DNA from: Lucinisca nassula | Taxonomy: Eukaryota > Mollusca > Bivalvia > Lucinida > Lucinidae | Reading direction: 5' to 3' | DNA length: 64,000 nucleotides | NCBI GenBank assembly: GCA_963580285.1 | Contig: OY757010.1 | Location: forward strand, 209,406,138 to 209,470,137 | In this document: positions 20,941-32,345 of the stretch, one piece after another | How the letters are laid out: every line of letters begins with the position of its first letter | Numbering within the stretch: the first letter of the stretch is position 1 | The notes under the pieces: model-generated | What the model was told of the DNA's origin: nothing | Databases searched by the model: none | What the model saw: only the letters and a program-made list of their open reading frames with translations | Translations under genes and position numbers: made by a program

Positions 20941-21449
20941 TCTGGGCAGGTTTTGACATCATACATAAAGGTATTTCACATCAGTTCCACAGATTTATGT
21001 ATGAGATTTGTAAGAAAGGGAGTTTGGATATATTTCAGCAAGCATTACAGCAAGAATATACCAATAATGGGCTCTCATCACTTATATGTGAAGGCCAACT
21101 TTCTTGACTAGGACCAATTTATCAAGCAGGAAGGTCATGGTGTGGGTTACTGATGCATGTATATCAAGACACAGTCAGTAAATATATAGTTTCCTTCCCT
21201 TCACAGCAAGCTTGAATGTTTTCTTCCCATCTCCTTGTGGGAACTACTATAAAGAGGGAAAATAATAAGTCAGGTCTCACTTAAACATTAAATGTTCTAG
21301 CCAGTACATACCTACTTCACTGGTATTTTTTGTTAAAAAAAAAAATGAGAAGCTTTCGCAATGCATTGTTTTGCAACTCAGTTTTTCAATAAAAAAAAAT
21401 AGTGTATGACTTTGCCAAATTTTAATTAAGAAACATATCACCTCCAGCA

Positions 21450-21574
21450 GTGATTTTTTGAGTAATAAATTACTGTGAAGGACAGTTGTAAAGTAGATCA
21501 GATCATGAGGGTGTAGCACGAGTGATTTGTCTACTTACAACTGACAAGCTGTGATTTTATTACTCAACAAATCA
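21450..21574. mobile_element. foldback element with two arm pairs
   Basis: GTGATTTTTTGAGTAATAAA is inverted at 21555-21574 with one mismatch. Inside, GACAGTTGTAAAGTAGA pairs with TCTACTTACAACTGAC. Confidence 0.75.
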
Positions 21575-21691
21575 CACACTAGAACATCTAGTTGATTCTA
21601 ACACACTAACAAGAGCACCACATGCGGGTGCCAGTGCTCGGCTGCAGCCCCTTTTCATAATGAACAACTAGTCAGAGTTTCAAGTAAGTAT

Positions 21692-21858
21692 AGTGAGTGA
21701 GTGAGTTTTAGTTTTACGTCCCACCAACAGCTAAGGTCATACGGAGACGGGACCTCGGTTTAAAGACCCATCCGAAAGTCTGGAGAAGCCCGGGATCGAT
21801 CCTGCGATCCCTGGTTTACAAGGCGAGTAGCGTAACCACTGCACCACGGAGGCTTCTA
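21692..21858 (-). mobile_element. full-length SINE-C with 13-bp duplication
   Basis: Tail GTGAGTGAGTGAG on the left, tRNA-like head ACCACTGCACCACGGAGGCT on the right. TTCAAGTAAGTAT is exact at 21679-21691 and 21859-21871. Confidence 0.92.
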
Positions 21859-22602
21859 TTCAAGTAAGTATGTTCAGTAATGACAAGTAATGACAGAGAT
21901 ATTACAAAATGTCCAGTTTTTGCACGACGACGAAGCCAGAGCTATGACAATACCTCGTCGTTTTCTTCGAAAACAGCCAAGCTAAAAATCAACAGTATTT
22001 TTTTTCTTGTTTCCTTAAAATCCCCCAACTTTGCCATTGTAAGAAGATATTGGGCCATTTTGCATATTGATTTTTTGCGTTCTTTCCAAGTCTGACTGCT
22101 TTACAAACATTTTACAATTCAAAACACATTCTTGAAAAGTGGTGGGTGAGAAAAATAATCTAACATGTCCAGGATATTATGGTTTTCCTGATAACTACAA
22201 ATTTAATTATCAAAATGGAACAAGTGAGTCCTCACAACATTTTTCCCATTTAAGTGAATAAGAGATTTATCATGGAAATGAGACTTCTAATCCATTCTGC
22301 CCCAAAACCTAATGCAGCCTTTCCCCAACACCAATGATGGAACCTGTGAAATTTGATCAAGATTGACTGGTCTTGAAGATATTCTAAAGAAATTGTGATT
22401 GGTGTACAGACAGACAACGAAGACTCTCTATGCTATAAACTCACGTTGTGAACCTTAGGCACAGGTGAGCTAAAAAATGGCCTTTGAGCCATGGTTAACC
22501 AGTTTGTTTTGCAGCTGAACGGCTCAGCCATCTCTTTACCTAACAGCATGCAGGTCCAGTCCTTCTAAGCATTCCGTCTTCTGGTCACCAATAAGCAAAA
22601 TG

Positions 22603-22876
22603 TTAACACTTACCCTGCTGATCAGGACAAACCCTACCCTTGCAAACAGTGTAGATCCAGATCAGATGGTTGCTGAAAAACCATCTAATCAGGATCTACA
22701 CTGTTCATCATGCAGTTTGACTGACTGACTGTTGCTTTTAAGGTAACCGGGCGCCAAGGGCACAAAGGGGCTACCCCAGTTTGTGTGAATTGAATAAATG
22801 ATATCAAGTGATTTGATTGGTTGATAGTCAAACATGGGTGTAGCTAAATGAATTTATTCAGCAGGATAAGGGTTAA
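22603..22876 (+). mobile_element. MITE P1 copy 7 with a 57-bp insert
   Basis: Both TTAA present. At 22720-22776 a foreign 57-bp piece (ACTGACTGACTGTTGC.. to ..GGGGCTACCCC) splits the element and is flanked by CAGTTTG on each side (22713-22719, 22777-22783). Confidence 0.85.
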
Positions 22877-23092
22877 CATAACATTAGTCATCTATGGAAA
22901 GTCTTACTTGTTAGTAAAATTAGCTTCAGGTTAGTGGGTTAGTAAAAGCAAGAAAGTTATAGAAGTAAAGTTTATTGAAGAAATTGAATACATAATTTAA
23001 GTGTTAGTAATTGCTGAAAAGTTAATTGAAAGGTATTAAATACAGACTACCATAATTACAGAAAATATCTGGAAACCTCATCTTTCACTGCA

Positions 23093-23170
23093 ATAAACCC
23101 ATTGTATATAAGTGGACTGCACTCTTTGCTAAGGTACCCCTTTAGGGGTTTTCTGCATGCAATGGGTTAA
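23093..23170 (+). mobile_element. 78-bp P3 without its hairpin
   Basis: ACCCATTGTATATAAGTGGAC is joined almost directly to TTTGCTAAGGTACCCCTTTAG and ends CAATGGGTTAA. Both ends remain while core A and its arms are gone. Confidence 0.8.
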
Positions 23171-23189
23171 ATGTATGCTGAAAATTGAA

Positions 23190-23370
23190 CACATTTATTT
23201 TACTGTACAGTGAAGTGTCCAAACGAAATGGCAAAATGACAAACAGTGCAGACACTGATCAGACTGCTCCTGAGGAGCAGTCTGATCAGGATCTACTATG
23301 TTTACCCAAATGTCTTGGTCCAAATATTTTCGGTAAGTAAGACAGATTAACACAGTACTTCTAGTAAATA
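23190..23370. mobile_element. Q-like element with core A
   Basis: GAAGTGTCCAAACG and TTGGTCCAAATATTTTCGG flank AACAGTGCAGACACTGATC with the perfect tip CTGCTCCTGAGGAGCAG. Confidence 0.6.
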
Positions 23371-23963
23371 CCAGCAAATATTTCTCATGCATTAACTGAC
23401 AGGATGCCAGTCCTATGAAAGCTACAAAGGTCTATGCAAGTATGTTAATTTACATTGAATTTTTTTTTGCAAACTCAGCCTAAAATATTCTTACACAGGT
23501 GGGAAGGACTGTAATATACCAATGAAGACCAAAATTGCAATGATCAGATGATAGTAACTAATTTAATACTTGCCCAGGTTTGTATTAAGAGATATCTATG
23601 TCTAATTATCATCTGAATTTCAGATCTTTGATTTAAACAGCAGTCTACATATAATTAGACATACTGGAAAAAGAAAGAACTAGATCATATTTGAAAACAA
23701 TACCTGTAATTACATTTTAATATCAGAATATGTTAAATATGAACTTATAATTATTGGTAATTTGTGCTTAACTTTCATTCTGTAAGACAGGCAAGGAAAA
23801 ACCGATGCTTAGACTATCAGTGAATGGATATTTTCCACCCTCTTTTGGGATTTCCTGTTGACTTTCCTGTAAAAAAGGGGGTCTGCTCATAATGGAAATA
23901 ATTTACTCCCCAGGAGCAAGTTTTTTTGCCTCTCTAAGATGTACAGTGAAATTCCTATAATCA

Positions 23964-24176
23964 TTAACCTTTAACCTGCTGAATATTCATTTAAGCCACA
24001 CCCATTTCTGTCTATCAACCAATCAAATTACTTGATGTAATTTATTGCTACAAATTCATAAACTGAATGCCAAACAGTGTAGATCCTGATCAGATGGCTT
24101 CTTCAGAAGCCATCTGATCTGGATCTACACTGTTTGCAAAGATAGGGCTTGTCGCCTACAGCAGGGTAAAGGTTAA
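23964..24176 (-). mobile_element. MITE P1 copy 8, inside G
   Basis: Sits in the ATTAAGACCACC site of G with TTAA on both sides. It belongs to the TTTAACCTGCTG subtype with GTCGCCTACAGCAGG at the other end. Confidence 0.88.
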
Positions 24177-24191
24177 GACCACCTTTGGGAC

Positions 24192-24379
24192 TACAGGGCA
24201 GCCCTTTAGTATTCTACTCAATATAATACGGTTTTGGTTATAACACGGCCAGACCTTGCCTCCCAAATTATCATTTTACAATAATTTCTGTATAAAAATA
24301 TCCCGTTATAACGTGGTTCACTTATAACAGTCCTGTTCTATGCATCCCAAACATAGAGTTATAAAGGGACTGCCCTGTA
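24192..24379. mobile_element. TA-flanked MITE, ends CAGGGCAG
   Basis: TACAGGGCAGCCCTTTAGTA and ..AAAGGGACTGCCCTGTA are inverted ends with TA on both sides. The inside has TATAACACGGCC and CGTTATAACGTGG, related to family F. Confidence 0.8.
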
Positions 24380-24826
24380 TAGGGACTTTTGAAAACCTGT
24401 AAGACCACTTTTGAACAGCCCCTTACTAGAGGACACTGGGTGTAGACACCACATAAAAAAAATGTCTTAAACCATCTAAATGCATGTATGTATGCTTTCA
24501 AAAGCAGAAATCCTTAAATTTAGCTGGCCTTAATAGGGAATTTCACTATTATTCTATTCTCTTGAACACAGTGACTTACCGGTACTTTAACCTGTCTATT
24601 TTATACTGAACAGTGATGGGTTGTATCTTTGTTTAGATTATTAAGAATGCAAACAATGTAGGCCTAATCATAGGCCACATACTGAAACATCTGATCAGGG
24701 TCTACACTCATGTCCTTCTAAGTATTTGAAAGCTGGTTTCCTCACTTCTAATGACAAACAAGGAAAGTGACAGCTATCATGAGGAGAAAACAAATCACAG
24801 CAATGAAAATGAGAAATGACAGCTGT

Positions 24827-25029
24827 TTAACCCATTTTGTACTGAATGGAATCTTCCATCTTGTATACGAGAGGAATCCATTTTGAAATTTAGGGGTAAC
24901 AGGTTGAGTTGAATTTAGAAATTTATATAAAAATGGTTGAACTTTTAATAGGCAAAAAGTGAAGAAACTGATCAGACGCCATGTTCTGCCTTCACTTTGA
25001 CCTGTTTTAGGGAATTCCGTATAAAATGG
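24827..25029 (-). mobile_element. MITE P2 copy, one end worn
   Basis: TTAACCCATTTTGTACTG and GAATCTTCCATCTTG start it. Core A is asymmetric, with GATCAGACGCCATG but no second arm. It ends CCGTATAAAATGG without TTAA. Confidence 0.7.
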
Positions 25030-25071
25030 AAGATAATGGATATTATCGATTTCTGAAACTAGGCAATTTTA

Positions 25072-25317
25072 TTAACCCATAAAATGCCAATCACGACAAT
25101 GGTCGTCTGCTTAGCCGTCGGCCTGTTACCTTAAAAGTATTTTTTTTATACAAACAATGTAGGACCAGATCAGACTGCTCCTCTAGGAGCAGTCTGATCT
25201 GGGCCCACACTGTTTGCCTGTATGAAAAAATATTTTTAAAAAGTTTGCAAGAGGATTCAGCAGACGACATAAGCAGGCAACATTTTCAGATGTTTTTCAC
25301 AGCAGCTTAAGGGTTGA
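25072..25317 (+). mobile_element. MITE P4 (best copy)
   Basis: TTAACCCATAAAATGCCAATC at the left, GCAGCTTAAGGGTTGA at the right (TTAA mutated). GTCGTCTGCTTAGCC / GCAGACGACATAAGC are inner inverted arms. Core A is strong: AGATCAGACTGCTCC..GGAGCAGTCTGATCT. Confidence 0.78.
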
Positions 25318-25565
25318 CTGAATGCCAAAAAGTCATTATGGTATAAATCCTTCCCATGTTTAAAACCATAAAAAGCACTAAAATTGGATAGAAATGCCTT
25401 AACCCATAATGGTCTCAACCCAGATTTAAATACCTTTAAGGGACTGTGGCTCTTCAAATATCTAACAATACTGTGAGAGTTGCTTCAATTTTATCCATAA
25501 ATGTTTGACATATTTACTATAGTGGAAATAAGTATTGTTGTGTTATGCATTCAAATATTTTGAAT

Positions 25566-25922
25566 TACAAACTTCAATAACTCAAACACGTTAGGAACCG
25601 CGAATTTTTTTTTTTAGACAGGGGTAGTTCGATGTTTTCAGGGTTACTCATACTGCCAGGCCATAACATTAGGATAGATTTTTTGACCTTTCATAAAATA
25701 AATGTATGTTGTGTGTACTCATTAGAATCACCTCAATGAGGTGATTCTAATGAGTAGACACAACATATCTTTTCAAGATAAAATCAAACAAACATCCATA
25801 AATTAACCTATGCACATGAATCTCTGAAGCTTTACGAACAATTCTCTAGGGAGCCAAGACCGAGTTTGTATTAGCCATGGTAAACGAATTATCCATATTT
25901 GAGTTATCGAAGTTTCACTGTA
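25566..25922. mobile_element. MITE E copy with core B
   Basis: A worn left end (TTACAAACTTCAATAACTC), ACAGGGGTAGTTCGA, a perfect core B hairpin at about 25706-25768 (TGTACTCATTAGAATCACC / GGTGATTCTAATGAGTAGAC), and GTTATCGAAGTTTCACTGTA at the right. Confidence 0.75.
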
Positions 25923-26016
25923 TTGAGCAAGGATTTGTCTTTGGATATGTGTACACAAGGGCTCTGATCAGCCTGCACATTTTGTCATAGGCTGGCCAGT
26001 CTTCACTTCTTGTTAC

Positions 26017-26397
26017 CGTATTTACCAGTACCCTATTCGGACACCTCAGCTCCAGAGGGGACACCTCAGCTCCAGAGATACAGACTAACAGGCGCCCAGT
26101 TGCCCAAGGCACCTAAATTTTTACCTGGGTGCCTAAGTTTTGAATAAAAATGCCTATTAACTTGATGTATTATTTGGATTTATGGCAGTCTGGGCGCCTG
26201 AAGCAAAATGCTTCGTCTGTATCCCTGAAACTCCTTCCCATACTCATCCTAAAATTCGGACAAGTACAATTTACTTGTCGATGTTGTATCTAAAAATAGC
26301 TGGATGAGTGGCAAATGGTGTAGATCCTGATGAGATGGCATCTCATCTGGGTTTACACTGTTTGCACAGGCCTGCATGTCTGAATAAATACGGTAAA
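26017..26397. mobile_element. MITE Q containing a foldback insert
   Basis: ACCGTATTTACCAGTACC at 26017 and GAATAAATACGGTAA at the end are Q termini. Core A is GTGTAGATCCTGATGAGATGG.. to ..GGGTTTACACTGTTTG. At 26076-26225 a separate foldback has arms GATACAGAC..GGCGCCCAG / CTGGGCGCC..GTCTGTATC. Confidence 0.65.
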
Positions 26398-27028
26398 GAT
26401 GGTATGTTGATTCAAGATTACCCAAATCTTCTTCTGGACAATGAAGGCTGTATTTGGCCCAAGGACCTAGCCAAGAAAAAAAAAGTCAATCCGTTTGGCC
26501 GACTTAGATAATATGGGCAACATTGATACACGTATTAATGTCGGCCCGACATTGGATGCTGCTGAATTTTGTCTGATGGTTTGTTTTCTTTTGACAGGAC
26601 ACATTTGTTAAGAGATCTATTTGCTGGTATCTGCATTTTAGTAAATTACCATCCCCAGAGTTTAAATAATTTAACAAGTGGTATTTACAGGGTAACGAGT
26701 ATAAAATTAAGTGTCTAAAAAACACAAAATATAACCAGAAACACAAATCAAGATTATCAAAGAATCATTTTGCTTTATTAAAAAACATAGAAACTTCAGG
26801 ATATTATAAAACACTGGATAAAACAACAATGACACAACTACCCATGTTTTTAACACAACATTATGTAACTTGGTCTAGAACTGTGTCACTTGAATCTTAC
26901 CAAACAAAATGTATATGCCACAGTTTATGACTTCACAAAGTAAGATGACAAAGTCAATGGATATGGACTTGTGCTGTGCATTTGCTGACAACAATAACTG
27001 TCTAGAGTGTGTGCATTATTTTTGCTCT

Positions 27029-27228
27029 TTAACCCATTTAGTACCGGAAACCCCAGCAAACAGTGCAGGCCCAGATGAGATGTCTCATCAGGGCCTACAC
27101 TATTTGCAGAAAGTGCAGTCATTTTCCAAATAAATTTTGATGAAAACACAACCTGACACCCCTAAATTTTGAAATGGACTCCTGCTATATATAAGGAGGA
27201 AGATTCCATTTGGTACAAAAAGGGTTAA
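27029..27228 (+). mobile_element. MITE P2 copy with short hairpin
   Basis: Both TTAA exact. The hairpin tip is trimmed to CCCAGATGAGATGTCTCATCAGG. Confidence 0.88.
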
Positions 27229-27320
27229 CATATACTTTCTCTGGTAAGACCCATCTGACAGTCAGTATGCCTCTCACAATAATCAAGCATAAATAAAAGA
27301 AACAGTGGTCTGTCCATTAG

Positions 27321-27493
27321 TATTCACCTTTTTTTGCATTATCTGCTGGTTCCTAGTCTGAAGATTATTTGTTGGAAAAACAGGTAACCAGACCCCCCTG
27401 ACCTTGAAAGGTCAGGGGGGTCTGGTTACCTGTTTTTCCAATATTGACAATGTGCTAGCTGGGAGCCAGCAAATAATGCAAATATGGTGAATA
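27321..27493. mobile_element. MITE J with a perfect 32-bp-arm palindrome
   Basis: TATTCACC and GGTGAATA are the ends. TTGCATTATCTGCTGG pairs with the CCAGCAAATAATGCAA side. At 27372-27441 the arms, starting TTGGAAAAACAGGTAACCAG, are 32 bp with no mismatch and a 6-nt loop TTGAAA. Confidence 0.85.
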
Positions 27494-27890
27494 TTTTGAA
27501 GCAAGACATACTATAAAATGATTAATATTGTAAAAATTGGGGACACCTTTACCAAGAACTAGAATTACTTTAAATTAATCCTTTTTTTTTTACTGAGTGG
27601 AATGTTCCACCTCATATACAGCAGGAGTCCATTTTGAAATGCAATCTGACCTGTCTTGCCTCCAGTGGACACTTCTAACAGTCATATATCCAAGGCTCAA
27701 GACAAAGATGGTTGAAGATAAGAAGGCTAATAATATTATGTGCCTTCACCATAAGCAAACTTTCAGTGACACATTTTACTTGGTGCAGCCTACTTGTACC
27801 ATGAAGACTACTTATTATCTCACTAACCACTGTTTCTTTCCTGTTCTGTACTCTAAATGAATTTGTGTACTGAGAAAACAGGGGCCAGTT

Positions 27891-28435
27891 GTTCAAAGCA
27901 TCAATCGCTTAACATCACGAAAACACGCCTATATAATTTTGACCCCCTTGAACCCCACTTTTATATACCCGGTAGTAAAACTGGGGTTTCTGGGGGTATA
28001 CCTTATTTTTCTTATTTCTGCTCTAAAATATAGATTTCGGGTACTCGTTAGAACCGCCTCAATGAGGCGGTTCTAACAAGTGCCCACAATCTATATTTAA
28101 AATATAGATTGCGGGTACTCGTTAGAACCGCCTCAATGAGGCGGTTCTAACAAGTGCCCACAATCTATATTTTGAGCAGAAATAAGAAAAATATCACAAT
28201 TTTTCATCTTAAAATTTTCATTTTTTCGGCGATAAAGGTGGCAATGTATTTGTATAGGCGTGTTTGCGTAATGACAAGCTGGTTAGTGGTCATATTGTTA
28301 ACTGTTCTAGCAAGTTTAATATTCAAAATTATGGTATTTTTGCTGAAAAAATATTAGCATATTTGCCATATTTAATGATCAAAGTTTTAACGATATGTAA
28401 ACTAATGATGTCATTAGTTTTGAACAACTGGCCCC
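27891..28435. mobile_element. MITE D split by a nested M
   Basis: GGGGCCAGTTGTTCAAA at 27891 and TTTGAACAACTGGCCCC at 28419-28435 are perfect inverted ends. Comparison with the intact D at 35887 shows that everything from 27913 to 28273 is an insertion. Confidence 0.88.
27913..28273. mobile_element. MITE M inside D, with doubled core B
   Basis: CATCACGAAAACACGCC and GGCGTGTTTGCGTAATG are the ends. Core B (GGTACTCGTTAGAACCGCC / GGCGGTTCTAACAAGTGCCC) is present twice in tandem, at about 28032-28095 and 28106-28170, making this copy ~80 bp longer than the others. Confidence 0.87.
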
Positions 28436-28786
28436 AGGTTTTTACTTGCTAAGTGCAGGCTCAGACTAGATCATACAGCCTGCAATGGTAGAATTCATTT
28501 GTTTCTCAGATACACCTTCAATATGGTAATCTTGTACTGGACTATAAAAAGCTTGAGTACATATAGGTAATAAATAATAAAACTCCAAAAATATTAAGGA
28601 ACAGAAAATATCAAGTTCTTCCTCTTTAACTAAATATATATAAATATTCCCACAAAACAAATCAGCACACTAATACTGAAAATTGTGTTAGAATGAGAAA
28701 TAATTACAGTTGGAGCAAACTCTCCTTCACTGAAAGAGATCATTAACTGTCACTTGTGAAAGCTTCATTTGGCAGACAGAAACAAA

Positions 28787-28996
28787 TACAATGAAATTCT
28801 GCTATTAAGACCACCTAAAATTAAGTCTAATTCTGCTTTAAAAAGCTTATTTAGTAGGTTGCAGTTATTCTTTCTTTGTGTTTTCCGCATACAGTGTCCT
28901 CTGGTCAGAGACCACCTTTGGGGCTGTTCAAAAGTGGTCTTAAAGACCACTTTTGAACAGCCCCAAAGGTGGTCTTAATATAGGAATTTTACTGTA
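28787..28996. mobile_element. MITE G, complete
   Basis: TACAATGAAATTCTGCTATT and its near inverse ..AATATAGGAATTTTACTGTA have TA on both sides. The palindrome at 28912-28974 pairs CCACCTTTGGGGCTGTTC with its exact complement. Confidence 0.87.
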
Positions 28997-29434
28997 CAAT
29001 GTACAAGCTGCAAAGCTGTGCAGATAAAGGTGGGCTGATTTTCAATGAGCCACCATATCTGGATCTGTTCCGTTTTAAAATGCCTTTCTGGGGCTGAAAG
29101 TGTCAGAGAGATCAGTTATTAATCACATGCCTCTTGTGAGTAAAGTAATGTTTGGATCAAGAAATATGAGTAAGCAATTGCACAAGGTATCTACAAATGT
29201 TAAGTTATCTGAGACCAGCTGTGGTGGTAGCCAAAGCAACGTTTGCCAATATCAGTCATTAGTTTAAATTTCTATTTTGTAGGATGGTATTTTTGTGAAC
29301 AAGAATGAAAGCCAAGAAAGGTTGTTTTTTTTTTTCCTTCTCAGAACAGTTGGAACTTATTCTCTTTCCACTGAGTGTAGAGCCCAACTTCTGATTCCGC
29401 AATTGCCTGTCTGCAAAATGAAATGTTTGCCTTT

Positions 29435-29666
29435 TCTTTTTTTTTTTATTTTGGTTTTATGGCCCTTTCAAGATTATTTCACTCAAATTGAGCCAATCGT
29501 TAATCAGAGGTGGGCGAAAACTGGAGTACCAGGAGAAAAACCACCTGACCTTCCAGAGCAGAGCATGGCGTCCCATGTGTGATTCGAGCCAGGCTCGAAC
29601 TACAGCAGTAAGAAACATAATGATTAAGAGTAGCGTTCTTAACTAATAGACCACAGAGGCCTGTAG
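29435..29666 (-). mobile_element. SINE-B, near full length
   Basis: Poly-A tail as the T-run at the left; GAGCCAGGCTCGAACTAC (inverted box B) and GACCACAGAGGCCT head at the right. ATGTTTGCCTTT is exact at 29423-29434 and 29667-29678. Confidence 0.9.
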
Positions 29667-30206
29667 ATGTTTGCCTTTGAAAAACAGTAATTAAGATGTT
29701 AGCATTGAACTGCACTTCAAAAAATGGTTACCAACCTTCATCGGGTGTCAATGTTGTTCACCTGTAAAATTAGGAGGACCTCAATTTTATATTTTTTTTT
29801 CTGAAGAGTTTGCTCCTTAAAAAATTATAAATGGCAACATAAATTCTGTTCCATATATACAGACACTGACAGTCCCACCACAAGCAACAACATAGAGCTA
29901 ACTTTTCTAATCTATTGATGTTTACCATGAACCCATCAACATTAACTTCATACAACATTTCTTGCTTTTCTTTGCGAAGGCAAAATTATACGAAAACAAG
30001 CTTAAGATGTTAAGCCCCATCTAAGTGCATGAATGGAAATGTCTCATAAGGAGCAATTTACAAAAAAAAAAAAAAAAAAACTTGCCTTCCTTTCAAAGTG
30101 TAACCAATCTAGCAGCATCTGCTTCCCCGTTTGATCCCTTCCTTATGCCAAAGATATCCATTCATAAAGGGCAGACTAGGCAGGATACATGTCAAACACT
30201 TGCCAT

Positions 30207-30425
30207 TTAACCCCTATCTTGCTGAATATTTAAATTACCGGTAGCCACACACATTTCTGATTATCAGCCAATCAGATTTCATGATGCATTTTTTTTTCTT
30301 TCAAATTCGCTAACTGAATGACAAACAGTGTAGATCCTGATCAGATGGCTTTCCGAAGCCATCTGATCTGGATCTACACTGTTTGCAAAGGTAGGGGTTG
30401 TCGTGAACAGCAGGATAAGGGTTAA
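30207..30425 (-). mobile_element. MITE P1 copy 9
   Basis: Both TTAA intact. The hairpin arms meet at GATGGCTTTCCGAAGCCATC. A 4-bp CCGG block interrupts the left end before AGCCACAC. Confidence 0.87.
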
Positions 30426-30640
30426 CACAGGGAGACAATCTTTATGACTTTCAATAACAGCTGAGATGAATATATGTATGACAATGGCTTTTTTTTTTCC
30501 TGAAAGTTTATTCATTCTCAAGACTGGCCCCCTTTTGAAAGGGAACCAATTACTTCCTGGCCAGGCTGATCTCAATGTGTACCTATTTCTTTTTCTCATT
30601 TACAGTGCGATATTTTTATAGTAATTTTTAATTCAGCTAC

Positions 30641-30790
30641 TTGTTTTTGTTTGAATTGATGTTTAACGTCCCCATCAACACTTTATAGGTCATTTTGGAG
30701 ATGTCACTTCCAATTTTGTAGGACTTTTACCCGACATTGAGATGAAATGACATCTCAAGCCCTTTCGCCCAATGAAACCAACAGGGTTTA
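30641..30790 (-). mobile_element. SINE-D 3' end
   Basis: TTGTTTTTGTTTGAATTG (inverted tail), GACATCTCAAGCCC and ATGAAACCAACAGGGTTT. The rest of the body is missing. Confidence 0.72.
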
Positions 30791-31251
30791 AGCTTGTATA
30801 GCTTCAGCAAAGTTCAATGTTTGTGTAACTGGGTTCATACAAACACCGCAAGATTTCAAGTTCTCTACATAACAATACTGAAATAACCATCTGATTAAGT
30901 TAACACCTCTTTACTATACAAAATTCTTGTATAAAATGTCTAGTAAAATAGTTCATAGCAATTCAAAGCATATAAAAATACAAACTTGTGAGTCTTCTTC
31001 CTATGCCATATTCTCAAGGGTTAAGGCTGAACTGGGAGATACAAGTTTCTCAAGTATAAGCCAAAAGTACTGATTTACCCAAAAACTTACATTTTTTAAT
31101 AAACCTAATAGTATCATCAAGTATTCAGTATATACTTTAGTTGCAAAGTCTTGCTCAGTTGCAAACATTGTAGAGCCCAATCAGACTGCTCAGGAACTGT
31201 CTGATCTAAATATACACGGTTTAGGCTAATTTGCATGAATTTCTGTGTATG

Positions 31252-31440
31252 AATACCATAATGATCCTAAGTATCGGGAGAGATAGGCCTATGCAAACAG
31301 TGCAGACCCAGATCGAGTCTACATTGCTTGCCATTCCGTCTGCACCATTAGGACTCCTTGCAGGATCGTGAAACAAATTTGTTTGAATTTTTGGAGAATT
31401 ACAGAAAGTCCTCAAGGTGTCCGAATTTTTAGGATTTTTA
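31252..31440. mobile_element. MITE Q copy, hairpin shortened
   Basis: GTATCGGGAGAGATAGGCC, AACAGTGCAGACCCAGATC joined to GAGTCTACATTGCTTG, then TTGCAGGATCGTGAAACAAA and TCAAGGTGTCCGAATTTTTA. Confidence 0.65.
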
Positions 31441-31906
31441 AGGTAAGTAGGGTAAAAGCTTTAAACATTGTGAATTTACAGACAATTCAGGGTCTGATGT
31501 TCCACCAGAAATAATGTCATGTACATAACTATGTGTATGGAAAATAGCACAAAAAACTAAATGATAATATATATATTTTTTTTTTTTACCTCTATGCCAA
31601 ACCTGGAACAGCTTCCATGACTACCATAACCCTCCTGCTTTTAAAGTTGGTGGTTATGGAAGGTATTTGTTATTTTTATTTTGTCAGTCACAAGATAGAA
31701 ATCAGATACTTCTAAAATAAGCATCAATACAGAAGAGAATCAGGCTGATATAACATTTTCAGCATTTAATGCTTTTAAATACTATAATTCTACTTTCACT
31801 TCATATCTACTATGTTTGTTATCCCAAAATTAAGGGGAAAGGATACAACTCGCATGTCTTGCAAGGGACATGGCTTTTGTAACATCTTGTTTGTTTCCAA
31901 CACAAT

Positions 31907-32115
31907 TTAACCCTTGACCTGCTGAATATTTAAATATGCCACACCCACTACTGATTATCAACCAATCATATTACTTGATGCAAATTATTGCAACAAATTC
32001 ATAATCAGAATGACAATATAGATCCTGATCAGATGGCTACTTCAGAAGCCATCTGATCTGGATCTACATTGTTTGAAAGGTAAGGCATATCGGGACTCAG
32101 CAGGACAAGGGTTAA
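31907..32115 (-). mobile_element. MITE P1 copy 10
   Basis: TTAA at both ends; CCTTGACCTGCTG / CAGCAGGACAAGG ends with CATATCGGGACTC, the subtype also seen at 4928 and 38930. Confidence 0.87.
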
Positions 32116-32179
32116 CCTCTCTGAAAAAGAAGCCAACTTTAAAAGGGAAGTATTTCCTCTACATGGTCCAGTAAAAGCA

Positions 32180-32345
32180 TTATTAGCTTAATAAGCTTGT
32201 TACTTATAAGCTCAATATCTAATACTGTGGTATTTTTGCTGGAAAAAATGGGTAAATTTTGCATCTGCAAAAGCTACTCACATTTTTTTAAACAAAAATA
32301 TTAGTATATTTGACAATATTGTCCGTTTTGAGCAACTGGCTCTAG
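32180..32345. mobile_element. MITE D remnant
   Basis: GTATTTTTGCTGGAAAAAAT, GCATCTGCAAAAGCTACTCA and GAGCAACTGGCTCTAGG match the right two thirds of D. Confidence 0.6.

Larger units (their letters stand above)
23942..24548. mobile_element. MITE G carrying two nested MITEs
   Basis: TACAGTGAAATTCCTATAA opens at 23942 and its inverse TTAATAGGGAATTTCACT closes near 24548. AAGACCACCTTTGGGAC and AAGACCACTTTTGAACAGCC are G body. A P1 (23964-24176) and a TA MITE (24192-24379) interrupt it. Confidence 0.78.

Noticed and set aside
27597..27860. 87-residue open frame
   Set aside because: It starts in a P2 fragment, has no splice or domain support, and is overlapped by an equally long antisense frame.
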